Assembly: GCA_005800465.1 (NCBI GenBank)
Contig: SYFI01000092.1
Span: 1 to 22,672, forward strand
Source of the DNA: Actinomycetota bacterium
Lineage (GTDB): Bacteria; Actinomycetota; Thermoleophilia; Miltoncostaeales; Miltoncostaeaceae
Reading direction: 5' to 3'
Length of the DNA: 22,672 nucleotides
The notes under the pieces are model-generated. The model did not search any database. It saw only the letters and a list, made by a program, of their open reading frames with translations, and was not told the DNA's origin. The position numbers and the translations under genes were made by a program. This document shows positions 1-6,225 of the stretch, piece after piece. Position 1 is the stretch's first letter. Every line of letters starts with the position of its first letter.

Positions 1-123
1 ATCAAGACCGGCGCGCCATCTCGCGGAGAGCGCACCGCGAAGTACAACCAGCTGCTTCGTATTGAGGAACGCCTCGGGCCCGCAGCGGCCTATCCCGGAC
101 CGTCAGCGTTCTCGCACCACTGA
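1..123 (+). CDS. eno: Enolase, C-terminal end (partial)
   Basis: The window opens inside a frame whose last 40 residues include KTGAPSRGERTAKYNQLLRI followed by EERLG, the conserved C-terminus of enolase (2-phosphoglycerate to phosphoenolpyruvate, cytoplasmic glycolysis). The GAPSRGERTAKYNQLLRIEE block forms part of the active-site-proximal end and is highly diagnostic. A short tail with little conservation precedes TGA at 121–123. The 5' part lies outside the window. Enolase next to an FtsB/DivIC-like gene and DUF501 is a classic actinobacterial order, which supports both identification and taxonomy. Confidence 0.96.
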   Translation: MKTGAPSRGERTAKYNQLLRIEERLGPAAAYPGPSAFSHH

Positions 124-152
124 TCATTCGCTCACGTGTGATGGCCTGGGAA

Positions 153-195
153 GGACCCCGGCCACCGGTGGCGTACCCCATATCCGACGGGGTCC
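153..195 (+). terminator. Nested inverted repeat after eno
   Basis: GGACCCC (153–159) pairs perfectly with GGGGTCC (189–195), and the 29-nt interval contains a perfect 12-nt palindrome GCCACCGGTGGC (161–172). It lies 29 nt after the enolase stop and before the septum-protein gene. No T-tract follows, so it could be a factor-dependent or weak terminator, or an mRNA processing or stability hairpin. Confidence 0.45.
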
Positions 196-228
196 ATCGG
201 GGGCCCCTCCATACGTGGGGATGGGGCG

Positions 229-561
229 CTGCTCAAGCGATTTCTGATCATCGGGCTGTTCGTCGGGATCGCCTTCGCGTACATCGGCCCGGTGCGGGAC
301 TACCTGGGGCAGAAGGAACAGCTTCGTCTCGAGCAGGTTGCCCTGATCAAGGCCAGGGCCACCCGCGATGCGATCTCCGCGAAGATCCGTGCGCTCAAGG
401 AGCCGCAGGTACTCGAGACCCGCGCCCGCGAGCTGGGCATGGTGCGCCCGGGCGAGACGCCCTACGCGGTACGGGGCATCAAGCACCCCGCGGTTCCGTC
501 GAGGCCCGCCGATGATGGAGCAACCGGTGTCTGGGGATTCATCAGCGGGATCGTCGGCTGA
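229..561 (+). CDS. FtsB/DivIC-like septum formation initiator protein
   Basis: Small bitopic division protein of the FtsB/DivIC family, which in bacteria bridges FtsL and FtsQ at the septum. The frame reads LLKRFLIIGLFVGIAFAYIG, a single membrane segment, then a coiled-coil-like region, then the family's LETRARELGMVRPGE motif. GTG at 292 is the first conventional start, but it would remove the whole membrane anchor, so I extend to CTG 229. The frame is closed by TGA at 139 and has no ATG, GTG or TTG between 139 and 292. Alternatively ATG 221 is the true start and one G is missing from the G-run at 223–226, which would give M-G-A-L-L-K. It follows eno and overlaps DUF501, as in many actinobacteria. 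Family call is firm, exact start is not. Confidence 0.8.
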   Translation: MLKRFLIIGLFVGIAFAYIGPVRDYLGQKEQLRLEQVALIKARATRDAISAKIRALKEPQVLETRARELGMVRPGETPYAVRGIKHPAVPSRPADDGATGVWGFISGIVG

Positions 562-997
562 TGCCGACGCCGTTCATCGTCTGATCGGCCGTGATCCGCA
601 CGCAGGTTTCCGTGTGGCAGTGCGCTGTCCATTTGGTGGTCCCGCCGTTATTCAGAATGCCCCCATTGATGCCGACGGGCATCCATTTCCGACGCGCGAC
701 TGGCTTGCCTGCCGTGCACTCGTCACAGCGGTGAGCCGTTTGGAGGCTGATGGGGGTGTCCGGATGCTGGAATCCGACCCCGAGATGACCGATGCCCTCG
801 CCAACGCCCATGCCCAGCATGCCGCCGTTCACGGTGGCCACCGTGTGGCCGGGTCGGGCAACCCCATACACGTCAAGTGTCTGCATGCACATCTGGCCTT
901 CGCGCTTGCCGAAGGCGGCACATCCGTGGGCGACTGGATCATGCAACGAAGCGGTGCCACTTGGCCCACCGCGTGCTGTGCGGAGCCGGTGTCGTGA
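512..997 (+). CDS. DUF501 family protein
   Basis: A 161-aa protein matching the DUF501 pattern: a CPFGGPAVIQNAP block, then HPFPTRDWLACRALVTAVSR with LEADGGVR following, the motif I most associate with this family. Its function is unknown. Its constant position after eno and divIC has led to it being grouped with septum genes by context only. ATG 512 and ATG 515 are adjacent candidates and GTG 527 is a third; all overlap the preceding frame, implying translational coupling. The stop TGA (995–997) interlocks with the next gene's GTG in a GTGA overlap. Confidence 0.85.
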   Translation: MMEQPVSGDSSAGSSADADAVHRLIGRDPHAGFRVAVRCPFGGPAVIQNAPIDADGHPFPTRDWLACRALVTAVSRLEADGGVRMLESDPEMTDALANAHAQHAAVHGGHRVAGSGNPIHVKCLHAHLAFALAEGGTSVGDWIMQRSGATWPTACCAEPVS

Positions 998-1311
998 GGG
1001 GCGTGCAGCCCAAGGTCATGACCGCGCTCCTCGACTGGGATGCCGGAGAGCGCCAGATGGCCGAGCCGTCGCCAACACGTGATGCCCGGCTTCGGGTGGT
1101 GAGCGCGGTCGAGGACCAACTGCGCCGCCGTGTGGGTACCCGGTACACGCTTGCTGATCTGACCGCAGCGTACGAAGGCTCCTCGCGGTGGTTCCTCGAA
1201 CTCGCTGCTGCCACGGTCCCGGGGACGCCCGAGGCGTGGGACCCATCGGTGGCCCTCGACGCAGCATTCGCCCGTTGGGCCCGCAATGCCAGCGATTCGG
1301 TGGCGCGATGA
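994..1311 (+). CDS. Hypothetical protein, 105 aa, coupled to DUF501
   Basis: Start chosen at GTG 994, which overlaps the DUF501 stop as GTGA. The soluble predicted product contains ALLDWDAGERQM near the N-terminus, then RLRVVSAVEDQLRRRVGTRYTLADL, a predicted helical stretch, and ends with a conserved-looking VALDAAFARWARNA. No transmembrane segment and no catalytic motif are visible. I recall similar small proteins after DUF501 in other actinobacterial genomes, but cannot name a family. The gene ends in an ATGA overlap with the next gene, so all of 229–1550 is probably one operon. Confidence 0.7.
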   Translation: MRGVQPKVMTALLDWDAGERQMAEPSPTRDARLRVVSAVEDQLRRRVGTRYTLADLTAAYEGSSRWFLELAAATVPGTPEAWDPSVALDAAFARWARNASDSVAR

Positions 1312-1550
1312 GCACGGAACCGCCTCAGCCCAACACAGCCCGCGCCCGCGATGATCGCCCGGCGGGAAAGGGCGAGCGGCCGGTCGTGCGTCGATGGGTC
1401 GCCATCGTCATCGCTGCCGTCACACTGGTTGTTGGTGGCGCGCTCGGGTACCTCGCTGCCGGTGGTCCCGATGCGCCGACACAACTTGAGGTGGTCACTA
1501 ACCTCCCCGTGGTCACAGTCCCAGTGCCAGCGTCCGGGAGGACCCCATAA
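1308..1550 (+). CDS. Small single-pass membrane protein, 80 aa
   Basis: ATG 1308 overlaps the previous stop as ATGA. The first 27 residues or so are polar and basic, followed by one strong membrane helix (VAIVIAAVTLVVGGALGYLA) and a short proline- and valine-rich outer tail. This layout, with a basic cytoplasmic N-terminus and a short exported C-terminus, suggests a bitopic protein with the tail outside. No family is recognised. Position at the end of the eno–divIC–DUF501 cluster and before another membrane protein suggests an envelope role, but that is context only. Confidence 0.65.
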   Translation: MSTEPPQPNTARARDDRPAGKGERPVVRRWVAIVIAAVTLVVGGALGYLAAGGPDAPTQLEVVTNLPVVTVPVPASGRTP

Positions 1551-1579
1551 GTATTTCTAGGCGGCGTCTTGCGGCCCGT

Positions 1580-1885
1580 GTGTTCGTCATTGCAGCGATC
1601 GTCGAGGCCTGTACCTGGGCTGCCCTTCTCGTTGGGATGTACGTCAAGTACGTCCCCGAGACCACGACGGTGCTGGTGTCGATATTCGGGGCGCTGCACG
1701 GCGCCGCCTTCGTCGCCTATCTGGGCGCCACCCTATTTGCGGCGTCGCGCCTTCGCTGGTCGTGGTCTCTCACGGTCTGGGCGCTGCTGGCCAGTATCCC
1801 GCCGTTCACCACTCTTGTCTTCGAGGCCATCGCCCGGCGACGTGGGCTGCTGGGCGATGCCGAGGGGACGCCTGACGGGGCATGA
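1580..1885 (+). CDS. DUF3817 family membrane protein
   Basis: About 100 aa with three hydrophobic segments and the DUF3817 hallmark order: an early E in IAAIVEACTWAALLVGMYVK followed by YVP, then GALHGAAFVAYLG, and a final segment ending before a basic tail. DUF3817 proteins are integral membrane proteins of unknown function, common in actinobacteria. GTG 1580 is the only conventional start. The frame stays open upstream through ARVF-preceding basic residues (SRRRLA) to ATT 1553 and ATA 1547, just after a good ribosome-binding site GGGAGGA (1536–1542). The real start may therefore be a rare ATT or ATA codon. Confidence 0.75.
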   Translation: MFVIAAIVEACTWAALLVGMYVKYVPETTTVLVSIFGALHGAAFVAYLGATLFAASRLRWSWSLTVWALLASIPPFTTLVFEAIARRRGLLGDAEGTPDGA

Positions 1886-1912
1886 GACGGGGCACCCGCC
1901 CGCGGCGCGCAG

Positions 1913-2914
1913 TCAGGCCTCGCCGGGTTCGGGGGCGGTCCACCCCCCGGCCAGCACGGCGTTTCGCGTCTCCCCGCGATCGATGAGCGCATGGATGTCG
2001 GGGAGCGAATCGCGGCGGAGGTACACATGCCGTTGGCCCACGCTGGGCTTCTCACCCAGGAGCCCGGCACGGACAAGCGCCTCGCCCACTTCCAGCGCGT
2101 CACGCCGGTCATCGGCGGCCGCTCCGCGGTAGAGGTTGTCAAACTCAGTGTGGTGCTGGTCGCCCACCTTGCCCATGCGCAGCAGGCGCCGCAGCACGGT
2201 GCGCGCGCGCCTGCGTCGGGGGCAGGGGTCGTCCTCAATCGCCAGGCTCGCGGCGCCCGGTGGTGGCGGTGTTCCATCGAGCCCCCAGCGCCGGAGCGCC
2301 GACACCATCTCGGCGGGGTATGAGGGGGCGTCGATCGATTGTCCGTGGGCTGCCAGGGTGAGTGCTACCCGGATGGGGTGCGACCACGTGGCCCGTGACA
2401 GCGCCGCCAGCGGGTCGGCGGCATCCAGGTGGGGCGGAGGCCCGACGATCGGGATGTCCTCGCCGTCTGGGCGGAGCGATGCGGGGAGCGGGGCCAGCAC
2501 AACTGCGTTGGCGTGGGCGCAGATTTCAGCCAGTGCGAGCGGCGCGATCTCATCATCCAGATCCGGGAGGGTGAGCAGCACGAAGCCGTGCCAGTCGAGC
2601 ACGCACACGGCCTCGGCGAGCACACCCGCCTCCACGGCTGCCCGGAGCGCATGCATGAGCACCCCGGCAGGCCCACGGGGGCCAAATGCCATGGCCTGTG
2701 TGGCACGGATGGGGAGTATCCAGGCGGGGCAGTCGTCTGGAGTGCGACCACTCCAGATCCAGATGACCGGGGTCCGGTCATGCAGATGGCGCGCAGCCAG
2801 ATCGAGTGTGGCCACCACTGCCTCGTCGGCATCTCCCCGGCGCCATGCCGGAAGCGCCCGAGCAACCTCATCTGGGTCGCGGGCCAGATCTGCGACGGTG
2901 AGGCCTGTTGTCAT
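1913..2914 (-). CDS. Conserved hypothetical protein, 333 aa, with winged-helix-like C-terminus
   Basis: ATG at 2914 has a fitting ribosome-binding site (GGTGAG, 6 nt upstream). The N-terminal half alternates hydrophobic strands and helices (VIWIWSGRTPDDCPAWILPI; AVCVLDWHGFVLLTLPD) in a way that suggests a compact alpha/beta domain. The C-terminal third is basic and helical (RRRRARTVLRRLLRMGKVG) followed by HTEFDNL, VGEALVRAGLLGEKP and VGQRHVYL, resembling a winged-helix or small DNA/RNA-binding module. No transmembrane segment. It follows rpoZ by 24 nt on the same strand, so it is probably cotranscribed with the polymerase omega subunit. I do not recognise a named family and assign no function. 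Confidence 0.7.
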   Translation of the reverse strand: MTTGLTVADLARDPDEVARALPAWRRGDADEAVVATLDLAARHLHDRTPVIWIWSGRTPDDCPAWILPIRATQAMAFGPRGPAGVLMHALRAAVEAGVLAEAVCVLDWHGFVLLTLPDLDDEIAPLALAEICAHANAVVLAPLPASLRPDGEDIPIVGPPPHLDAADPLAALSRATWSHPIRVALTLAAHGQSIDAPSYPAEMVSALRRWGLDGTPPPPGAASLAIEDDPCPRRRRARTVLRRLLRMGKVGDQHHTEFDNLYRGAAADDRRDALEVGEALVRAGLLGEKPSVGQRHVYLRRDSLPDIHALIDRGETRNAVLAGGWTAPEPGEA

Positions 2915-2938
2915 CGGGCGCTCACCGTCGCATGCGGA

Positions 2939-3463
2939 CTATGCGGCCTCGGGGTCCGGGACTGCGTGGAAGTCAGCGTTGTTTTCTGCATCGAGGTCAT
3001 CCACGGTTTTGTCGCCGGCCTCGACGATGCTTGCGTCGCTGGCGGCCTCCACGGTCGTGGCCTCGCCCGAGGCAACTGCCTCGAGGGCCTCGGCCAGGCT
3101 GGTGGCACCGGCGGCGGGGGAGTCGTCCACCTCGAACGCATCGTCGTCATCAAGCTCGAACAGCAGCGGGTCCGCCTCGAATGCGGTGGACTCGGGCAGC
3201 TCGCGCTCTTCGGGGCTGCCGTCAGGATTCCAGCGCACAGCGACCTCGCCAGCCAGGATCTCGGCCTCGGCAAGGGCGACGGGGTCACGGGACGACAACT
3301 CTCCTGGAGCTGGCGGCGGCGCATCCTCAGAGCGCAGCTCTGCCGGATCTGCGGTGAGCCACACCGTGATCTGGCGCGCGCGCTTCGAAACGGCATGCAC
3401 CAACGCGTATCGGCTTCCGTCGACGTGCTCGAGCGCTTCGTCCAGACGACGTCCGTAAAGCAT
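2939..3463 (-). CDS. rpoZ: DNA-directed RNA polymerase omega subunit with long acidic tail
   Basis: The N-terminal ~60 residues carry the omega signature: RLDEALEHVDGSRYALVHAV followed by SKRARQITVWL. Omega binds the beta-prime C-terminus and aids polymerase assembly. Start set at ATG 3463, 4 nt after GGAGG (3468–3472); the codon before it is TTG. The product is about 174 aa where family members are usually about 70–110. The extra ~100 residues are strongly acidic (FELDDDDAFEVDD; TVDDLDAENNADF) with Ala/Glu/Ser-rich spacers and look disordered. Homology of the N-terminal part is secure; the role of the tail is unknown. Confidence 0.88.
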   Translation of the reverse strand: MLYGRRLDEALEHVDGSRYALVHAVSKRARQITVWLTADPAELRSEDAPPPAPGELSSRDPVALAEAEILAGEVAVRWNPDGSPEERELPESTAFEADPLLFELDDDDAFEVDDSPAAGATSLAEALEAVASGEATTVEAASDASIVEAGDKTVDDLDAENNADFHAVPDPEAA

Positions 3464-3497
3464 CAAACCTCCAAGGTGATTCCATGAGCAGCGGCGA

Positions 3498-3503
3498 AGT
3501 GTA
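3498..3503 (-). promoter_or_regulatory. Candidate -10 element for rpoZ
   Basis: TACACT within GCTACACT on the minus strand lies 34 nt before the rpoZ ATG and leaves room for the GGAGG ribosome-binding site at 3468–3472. No convincing -35 is seen at 16–18 nt. The motif resembles GCTAC-N2-T at other starts in the window. Confidence 0.45.
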
Positions 3504-3526
3504 GCGCTCCCGCGGGGCGATGGCGG

Positions 3527-3555
3527 TTGACGGTGATTGTGCGGTATGGCACAAT
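3527..3555 (+). promoter_or_regulatory. Promoter of the CBS gene (leaderless type)
   Basis: TTGACG (3527–3532), a 17-nt spacer, and CACAAT (3550–3555). The -10 ends 6 nt before ATG 3562, so transcription would begin at or next to the A of the start codon. No ribosome-binding site is present. This is the best two-box promoter of the window. Confidence 0.7.
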
Positions 3556-3561
3556 CGAGTC

Positions 3562-3963
3562 ATGACGCAGGTACGAGACGCCATGAGCGCGCTCAATGCA
3601 ATGGTCGGCCCGGCGCACACGCTGCGCCAGGCGGCTCTGCGGATGATTGAGAATCGCACCGGCGCATCAGTTGTGATGGACCCGGATCTTCCCGGGCCCT
3701 GCGTCATCACCGAGCGCGATCTGCTGAAGGCGCTGGCTGCCGGGCTCGACGTTGACGTTGAATTGGTGGGCGATCACATGACGGGTTCGCTCATCACCGC
3801 GGCACCCGAATGGCCGCTCGCAACCGCCGCGGACCAAATGGTGCGCCACGGCATCCGGCACGTGCTGGTGTTCGACGGGCCCGAACTCGTGGGGATTCTC
3901 TCAATGCGTGATGTCATCCGTGTCGGCGGCCTTGCTGCCGACGGGGGAACTGCTCCGGCCTGA
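3562..3963 (+). CDS. CBS-pair domain protein
   Basis: A 133-aa protein made almost entirely of two CBS repeats, which typically bind adenosine nucleotides (AMP, ATP, SAM) and act as sensors. Repeat 1 runs from MTQVRDAM through VVMDPDLPGPCVITERDLLK; repeat 2 begins at VGDHMTGSLITAAPEWPL and ends HVLVFDGPELVGILSMRDVI. The spacing and the ITERDLL and ILSMRDV endings match the fold. I start at ATG 3562 rather than 3520 because the promoter places the 5' end of the mRNA there, and 3520 lies within or before the -35. It is divergent from rpoZ. No effector domain is fused, so its partner is not visible. Confidence 0.88.
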   Translation: MTQVRDAMSALNAMVGPAHTLRQAALRMIENRTGASVVMDPDLPGPCVITERDLLKALAAGLDVDVELVGDHMTGSLITAAPEWPLATAADQMVRHGIRHVLVFDGPELVGILSMRDVIRVGGLAADGGTAPA

Positions 3964-3970
3964 CACAATC

Positions 3971-3998
3971 GGGGCGGGGCGGGGTTCGCCGGGTAGGG
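3971..3998 (+). promoter_or_regulatory. G-quadruplex-capable tract upstream of the helicase
   Basis: Five G-runs on the coding strand: GGGG (3971–3974), GGGG (3976–3979), GGGG (3981–3984), GGG (3991–3993), GGG (3996–3998), with loops of 1, 1, 6 and 2 nt. This meets the usual G-quadruplex pattern. The last run lies inside TAGGGT (3994–3999), a possible -10 for the TTG 4009 start. Confidence 0.5.
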
Positions 3999-4008
3999 TC
4001 CCGCCGTC

Positions 4009-4212
4009 TTGGGAGCCACCAGCCGAACAATCCGCCTTCGCAAGTGGCAGAAGAATGCGCTCGACGTGTTCGCCTCGCGCGACGGCGACGACTTCCTGGC
4101 GGTGGCCACACCGGGAGCGGGGAAGACCACCTTCGCGCTTACCGCGGCGCGGCAGGATCTGGCCGCACACCCCGGTCGCAGCTTGGTGGTGGTGGCCCCA
4201 CGCAGCATCTGA
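4009..4212 (+). CDS. Helicase fragment 1 of 3 (Q-like and Walker A motifs)
   Basis: Begins at TTG 4009. IRLRKWQKNALDVF resembles the helicase region before motif I, in which an aromatic-Q pair contacts adenine. AVATPGAGKTTFAL is the Walker A loop. It stops early at TGA 4210–4212 through the first frameshift, just inside motif Ia. Confidence 0.75.
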   Translation: MGATSRTIRLRKWQKNALDVFASRDGDDFLAVATPGAGKTTFALTAARQDLAAHPGRSLVVVAPRSI

Positions 4213-5129
4213 AGGGCCAGTGGGCAGCCGCTGCCGAGCGCTTTGGCCTGCATGTCGATCCGACGTGGATCGCGGGGGAGCCGTTGCCCGCAGAGGTCCA
4301 CGGCATCGTCACCACCGACCAGCAGGTGGCGCAGTCGACGCTCGCCGTACGCACGATCGCGAACGGGGCATTCGTGGTGCTGGACGAAATCCGACACGCC
4401 GGCGATGAACGTGCGTGGGGCGATGGCGTGCGCAGCGCATTTGAGGTGGCCTCCGTTCGCCTGTGTCTCACGGGCACGCCATTTCGATCAGACAGCCTCG
4501 CGATTCCGTTCGTCTATTACGACGCCGGTGGCGAGGCCGAACCCGACGTGGAGTACAGCTACGGCCCTGCGCTTGCCGACCGCGGCGTGGTGCGTCCGGT
4601 GCACTTCCCGCGTCTGGGTGGCGAGATGGAGTGGATCGGCCCCGAGGGCAGCGTGCAGTCGGCCTCGTTCGATGACGCCCTCGACCCGCGCCTGGCATCG
4701 CAGCGCCTGCGCACTGCGCTGGACGCCTCGGGCGAGTGGATGCCCGATGCCCTCGCACGGGCCCACGCCCAGTTGGCAGATGTGCGCCAGACGCATCCGG
4801 AAGCCGGCGGCCCGGTCATCGCGATGGATCGCGACCATGCCCGGGGGGTGGCCAAGATCATCCGGGATTGGCTGGGCGTGAAGGCCGTGGTGGTGACCAG
4901 CGACGACCCCAGTGCATCGCAGCGCATCTCAGCATTCGCCACGAGTCGCGACCCGTGGCTCGTGGCGGTGCGCATGGTGAGCGAGGGGGTAGACATCCCG
5001 CGCCTTCGTGTAGGTGTGCTCGCTACCACCACGACGACCGAGCTCTTCTTCCGCCAGGCCGTTGGGCGCATCGTGCGCTGGGTCCCGGGGCACGATGCGC
5101 CAGCCGTCGTACATGTTCAAGCCCGATGA
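4197..5129 (+). CDS. Helicase fragment 2 of 3 (motifs Ia to VI)
   Basis: No start codon of its own is obvious near the junction; translation in this frame picks up at PTQHLKGQW. It holds motif II as VVLDEIRHAGD, motif III as LTGTPFR, motif V as VSEGVDIPRL and motif VI as RQAVGRIVRW. Thus both RecA-like lobes are present. The fourth residue of the DExH box is R here, where I expect H in this family (DEIHHAGD or DEVHHAGD). Confidence 0.75.
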   Translation, partial: PTQHLKGQWAAAAERFGLHVDPTWIAGEPLPAEVHGIVTTDQQVAQSTLAVRTIANGAFVVLDEIRHAGDERAWGDGVRSAFEVASVRLCLTGTPFRSDSLAIPFVYYDAGGEAEPDVEYSYGPALADRGVVRPVHFPRLGGEMEWIGPEGSVQSASFDDALDPRLASQRLRTALDASGEWMPDALARAHAQLADVRQTHPEAGGPVIAMDRDHARGVAKIIRDWLGVKAVVVTSDDPSASQRISAFATSRDPWLVAVRMVSEGVDIPRLRVGVLATTTTTELFFRQAVGRIVRWVPGHDAPAVVHVQAR

Positions 5130-5664
5130 TCCACGCCTCCGGGCGCACGCAATGGGCATCGCCGAAGAGCGTCGGCACTTTCTGAAGAAGGCCGGCGAGG
5201 CCGACGACAGCGAGGGCGACGGCCTTCTCGACGAGGTGCAGACGGCACGCGAGGACGAGGAGATGTCGTTATTCCCTGCGGTGTCTGCAATGCCATCAGG
5301 CGAGGCCGTGGTGCACCGCGCCGACGAGCATCTGGGCATGTTCGGATCACTCGATGATGAGGATTCCGGGGACGATGGATTCGATGTGCAGTTGTTGGAG
5401 GCGCCGCACCTCGAGTTACGGGCACCGGATGCCTCGGGCCTCACCCCGGTGCAGCGCCGCCGCATTTTGCGCGATGCCAACTCGGTGATCGTGCGCGCCA
5501 TCGCGGGTGCCGCAGGGATGATGCATGCGCAGGTGAAGGGTGAGCTCAACCGCCTCTGCGGGGTCACGAGCGTGAGCGAGGCGAGTGCCGACGAATTGGA
5601 CCAGCGGCGCGAGGAGGGCGCCCGATGGCTGGAGCGCATCGGCGCCCGGGCGGGGCGCCGCTAA
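5095..5664 (+). CDS. Helicase fragment 3 of 3 (C-terminal accessory region)
   Basis: Resumes the original frame. Starts with MRQPSYMFKPDDPRLRAHAM then GIAEERRH, a conserved junction after motif VI in actinobacterial helicases of this type. An acidic linker (about 40 residues) follows, then a helical region with LTPVQRRRILRDANSVIVRA and a basic end. It could be called independently from ATG 5095, but without lobes 1 and 2 it has no helicase activity of its own. Confidence 0.7.
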   Translation: MRQPSYMFKPDDPRLRAHAMGIAEERRHFLKKAGEADDSEGDGLLDEVQTAREDEEMSLFPAVSAMPSGEAVVHRADEHLGMFGSLDDEDSGDDGFDVQLLEAPHLELRAPDASGLTPVQRRRILRDANSVIVRAIAGAAGMMHAQVKGELNRLCGVTSVSEASADELDQRREEGARWLERIGARAGRR

Positions 5665-5667
5665 GAG

Positions 5668-6117
5668 TCAGGCGGCCTGCTGGTGCAGATCGATGCATAC
5701 ACAGGTGGTGCCATCGCCGCCGCCGCGGTCCACGGTGACCCTGTCAACCAGCTGACGCACGATCCAGAGACCACGACCGCGACGGGCGTGGGGGCGGGGC
5801 GGGTGCTCCTGTACGGCCTCGCTCCAGTCGAAGCCGCTACCGGAGTCGCTCACCTCGATGTGGAGGCCGGCACCGGCATCGGCCATCACATGAATGGGGG
5901 CAGCGCCATGCTCCTGCGCATTGGCGATCAGTTCGTTGATGGCGAGCGCCAGATCGTCGGCACGATCGCCGAACCCGGCACGCTGCGCGAGGTCGTGCAC
6001 CGCCGCTCTCACGGGGGCGATCTCCGAGGGGTCGGCGCCGATGGTCGCCTCGATGTGGTGCGAGTCCGCAATCACGATACCCCGACAATACGCCGCACAC
6101 CCGGCATCGCCCTGCAT
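5668..6117 (-). CDS. RsbW-like ATP-binding protein (HATPase, anti-sigma factor type)
   Basis: A 149-aa GHKL ATPase domain without a dimerisation or transmembrane part. N box: LALAINELIANAQEHG; G1: VSDSGSGFDW; G2: GRGLWIVRQLVDRV. This size and motif set fit the RsbW/SpoIIAB group, which bind sigma factors and phosphorylate STAS antagonists. No sigma factor or STAS gene lies in the window, so the partner is unknown. ATG 6117 has GGTGA 4 nt upstream; GTG 6075 is an alternative that would drop a cysteine-containing, poorly conserved N-terminus. It converges on the helicase gene with only 3 nt between stops. Confidence 0.82.
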   Translation of the reverse strand: MQGDAGCAAYCRGIVIADSHHIEATIGADPSEIAPVRAAVHDLAQRAGFGDRADDLALAINELIANAQEHGAAPIHVMADAGAGLHIEVSDSGSGFDWSEAVQEHPPRPHARRGRGLWIVRQLVDRVTVDRGGGDGTTCVCIDLHQQAA

Positions 6118-6184
6118 CTGGTCACCGGTAACACTGGTTGGTGACGTGCGTACCCGTGTGCGCAGGCACGCCGGAGGCGAGGGC

Positions 6185-6190
6185 TACTAT
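6185..6190 (+). promoter_or_regulatory. Candidate -10 element for the L,D-transpeptidase
   Basis: TACTAT in context GGCTACTAT, about 35 nt before GTG 6226. It leaves a short leader carrying GGAG (6214–6217) 8 nt before the start. No clear -35 is seen. Confidence 0.5.
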
Positions 6191-6225
6191 CCCGACGGTC
6201 CCGATCCGATGTCCTGGAGTAACCC

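Larger units (their letters stand above)
4009..5664 (+). pseudogene. SF2 DEAD/DEAH-type helicase interrupted by two compensating frameshifts
   Basis: Three consecutive open segments (4009–4212, 4197–5129, 5095–5664) read together as one ~550-aa superfamily 2 helicase with all expected motifs in order. One base is missing at the C-run 4196–4199: adding a C gives VVVVAPTQHLKGQW, a normal motif Ia. One base is extra at the G-run 5087–5090: removing a G gives RWVPGTMRQPSYMFKPDD, a normal continuation. Both sites are short homopolymers, and the frame is restored. Either the assembly has homopolymer errors and the gene is intact, or it is a recent pseudogene. The open frames downstream are undamaged, which favours the first. 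The likely start is TTG 4009; no better upstream start was found. Confidence 0.8.

Noticed and set aside
124..486. 120-codon minus-strand frame over the septum gene
   Set aside because: Opposite strand of a recognisable FtsB/DivIC coiled coil; no ribosome-binding site or family match.
1874..1894. Direct repeat GACGGGGCA twice around the DUF3817 stop
   Set aside because: Short, GC-rich, and with no further structure; likely chance.
2136..3458. 440-codon open frame on the plus strand, serine- and alanine-rich
   Set aside because: It is antisense to rpoZ and the 333-aa gene; no domain, biased composition, and the minus-strand frame carries the clear omega motif.
3520..3561. Start of the CBS gene at ATG 3520
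   Set aside because: The -35 and -10 boxes lie downstream of it at 3527–3555, so the transcript would not include it.
3964..3971. CACAATCG after the CBS gene, identical to its -10 context
   Set aside because: No -35 at a fitting distance; likely chance, although it could be a weak second promoter.
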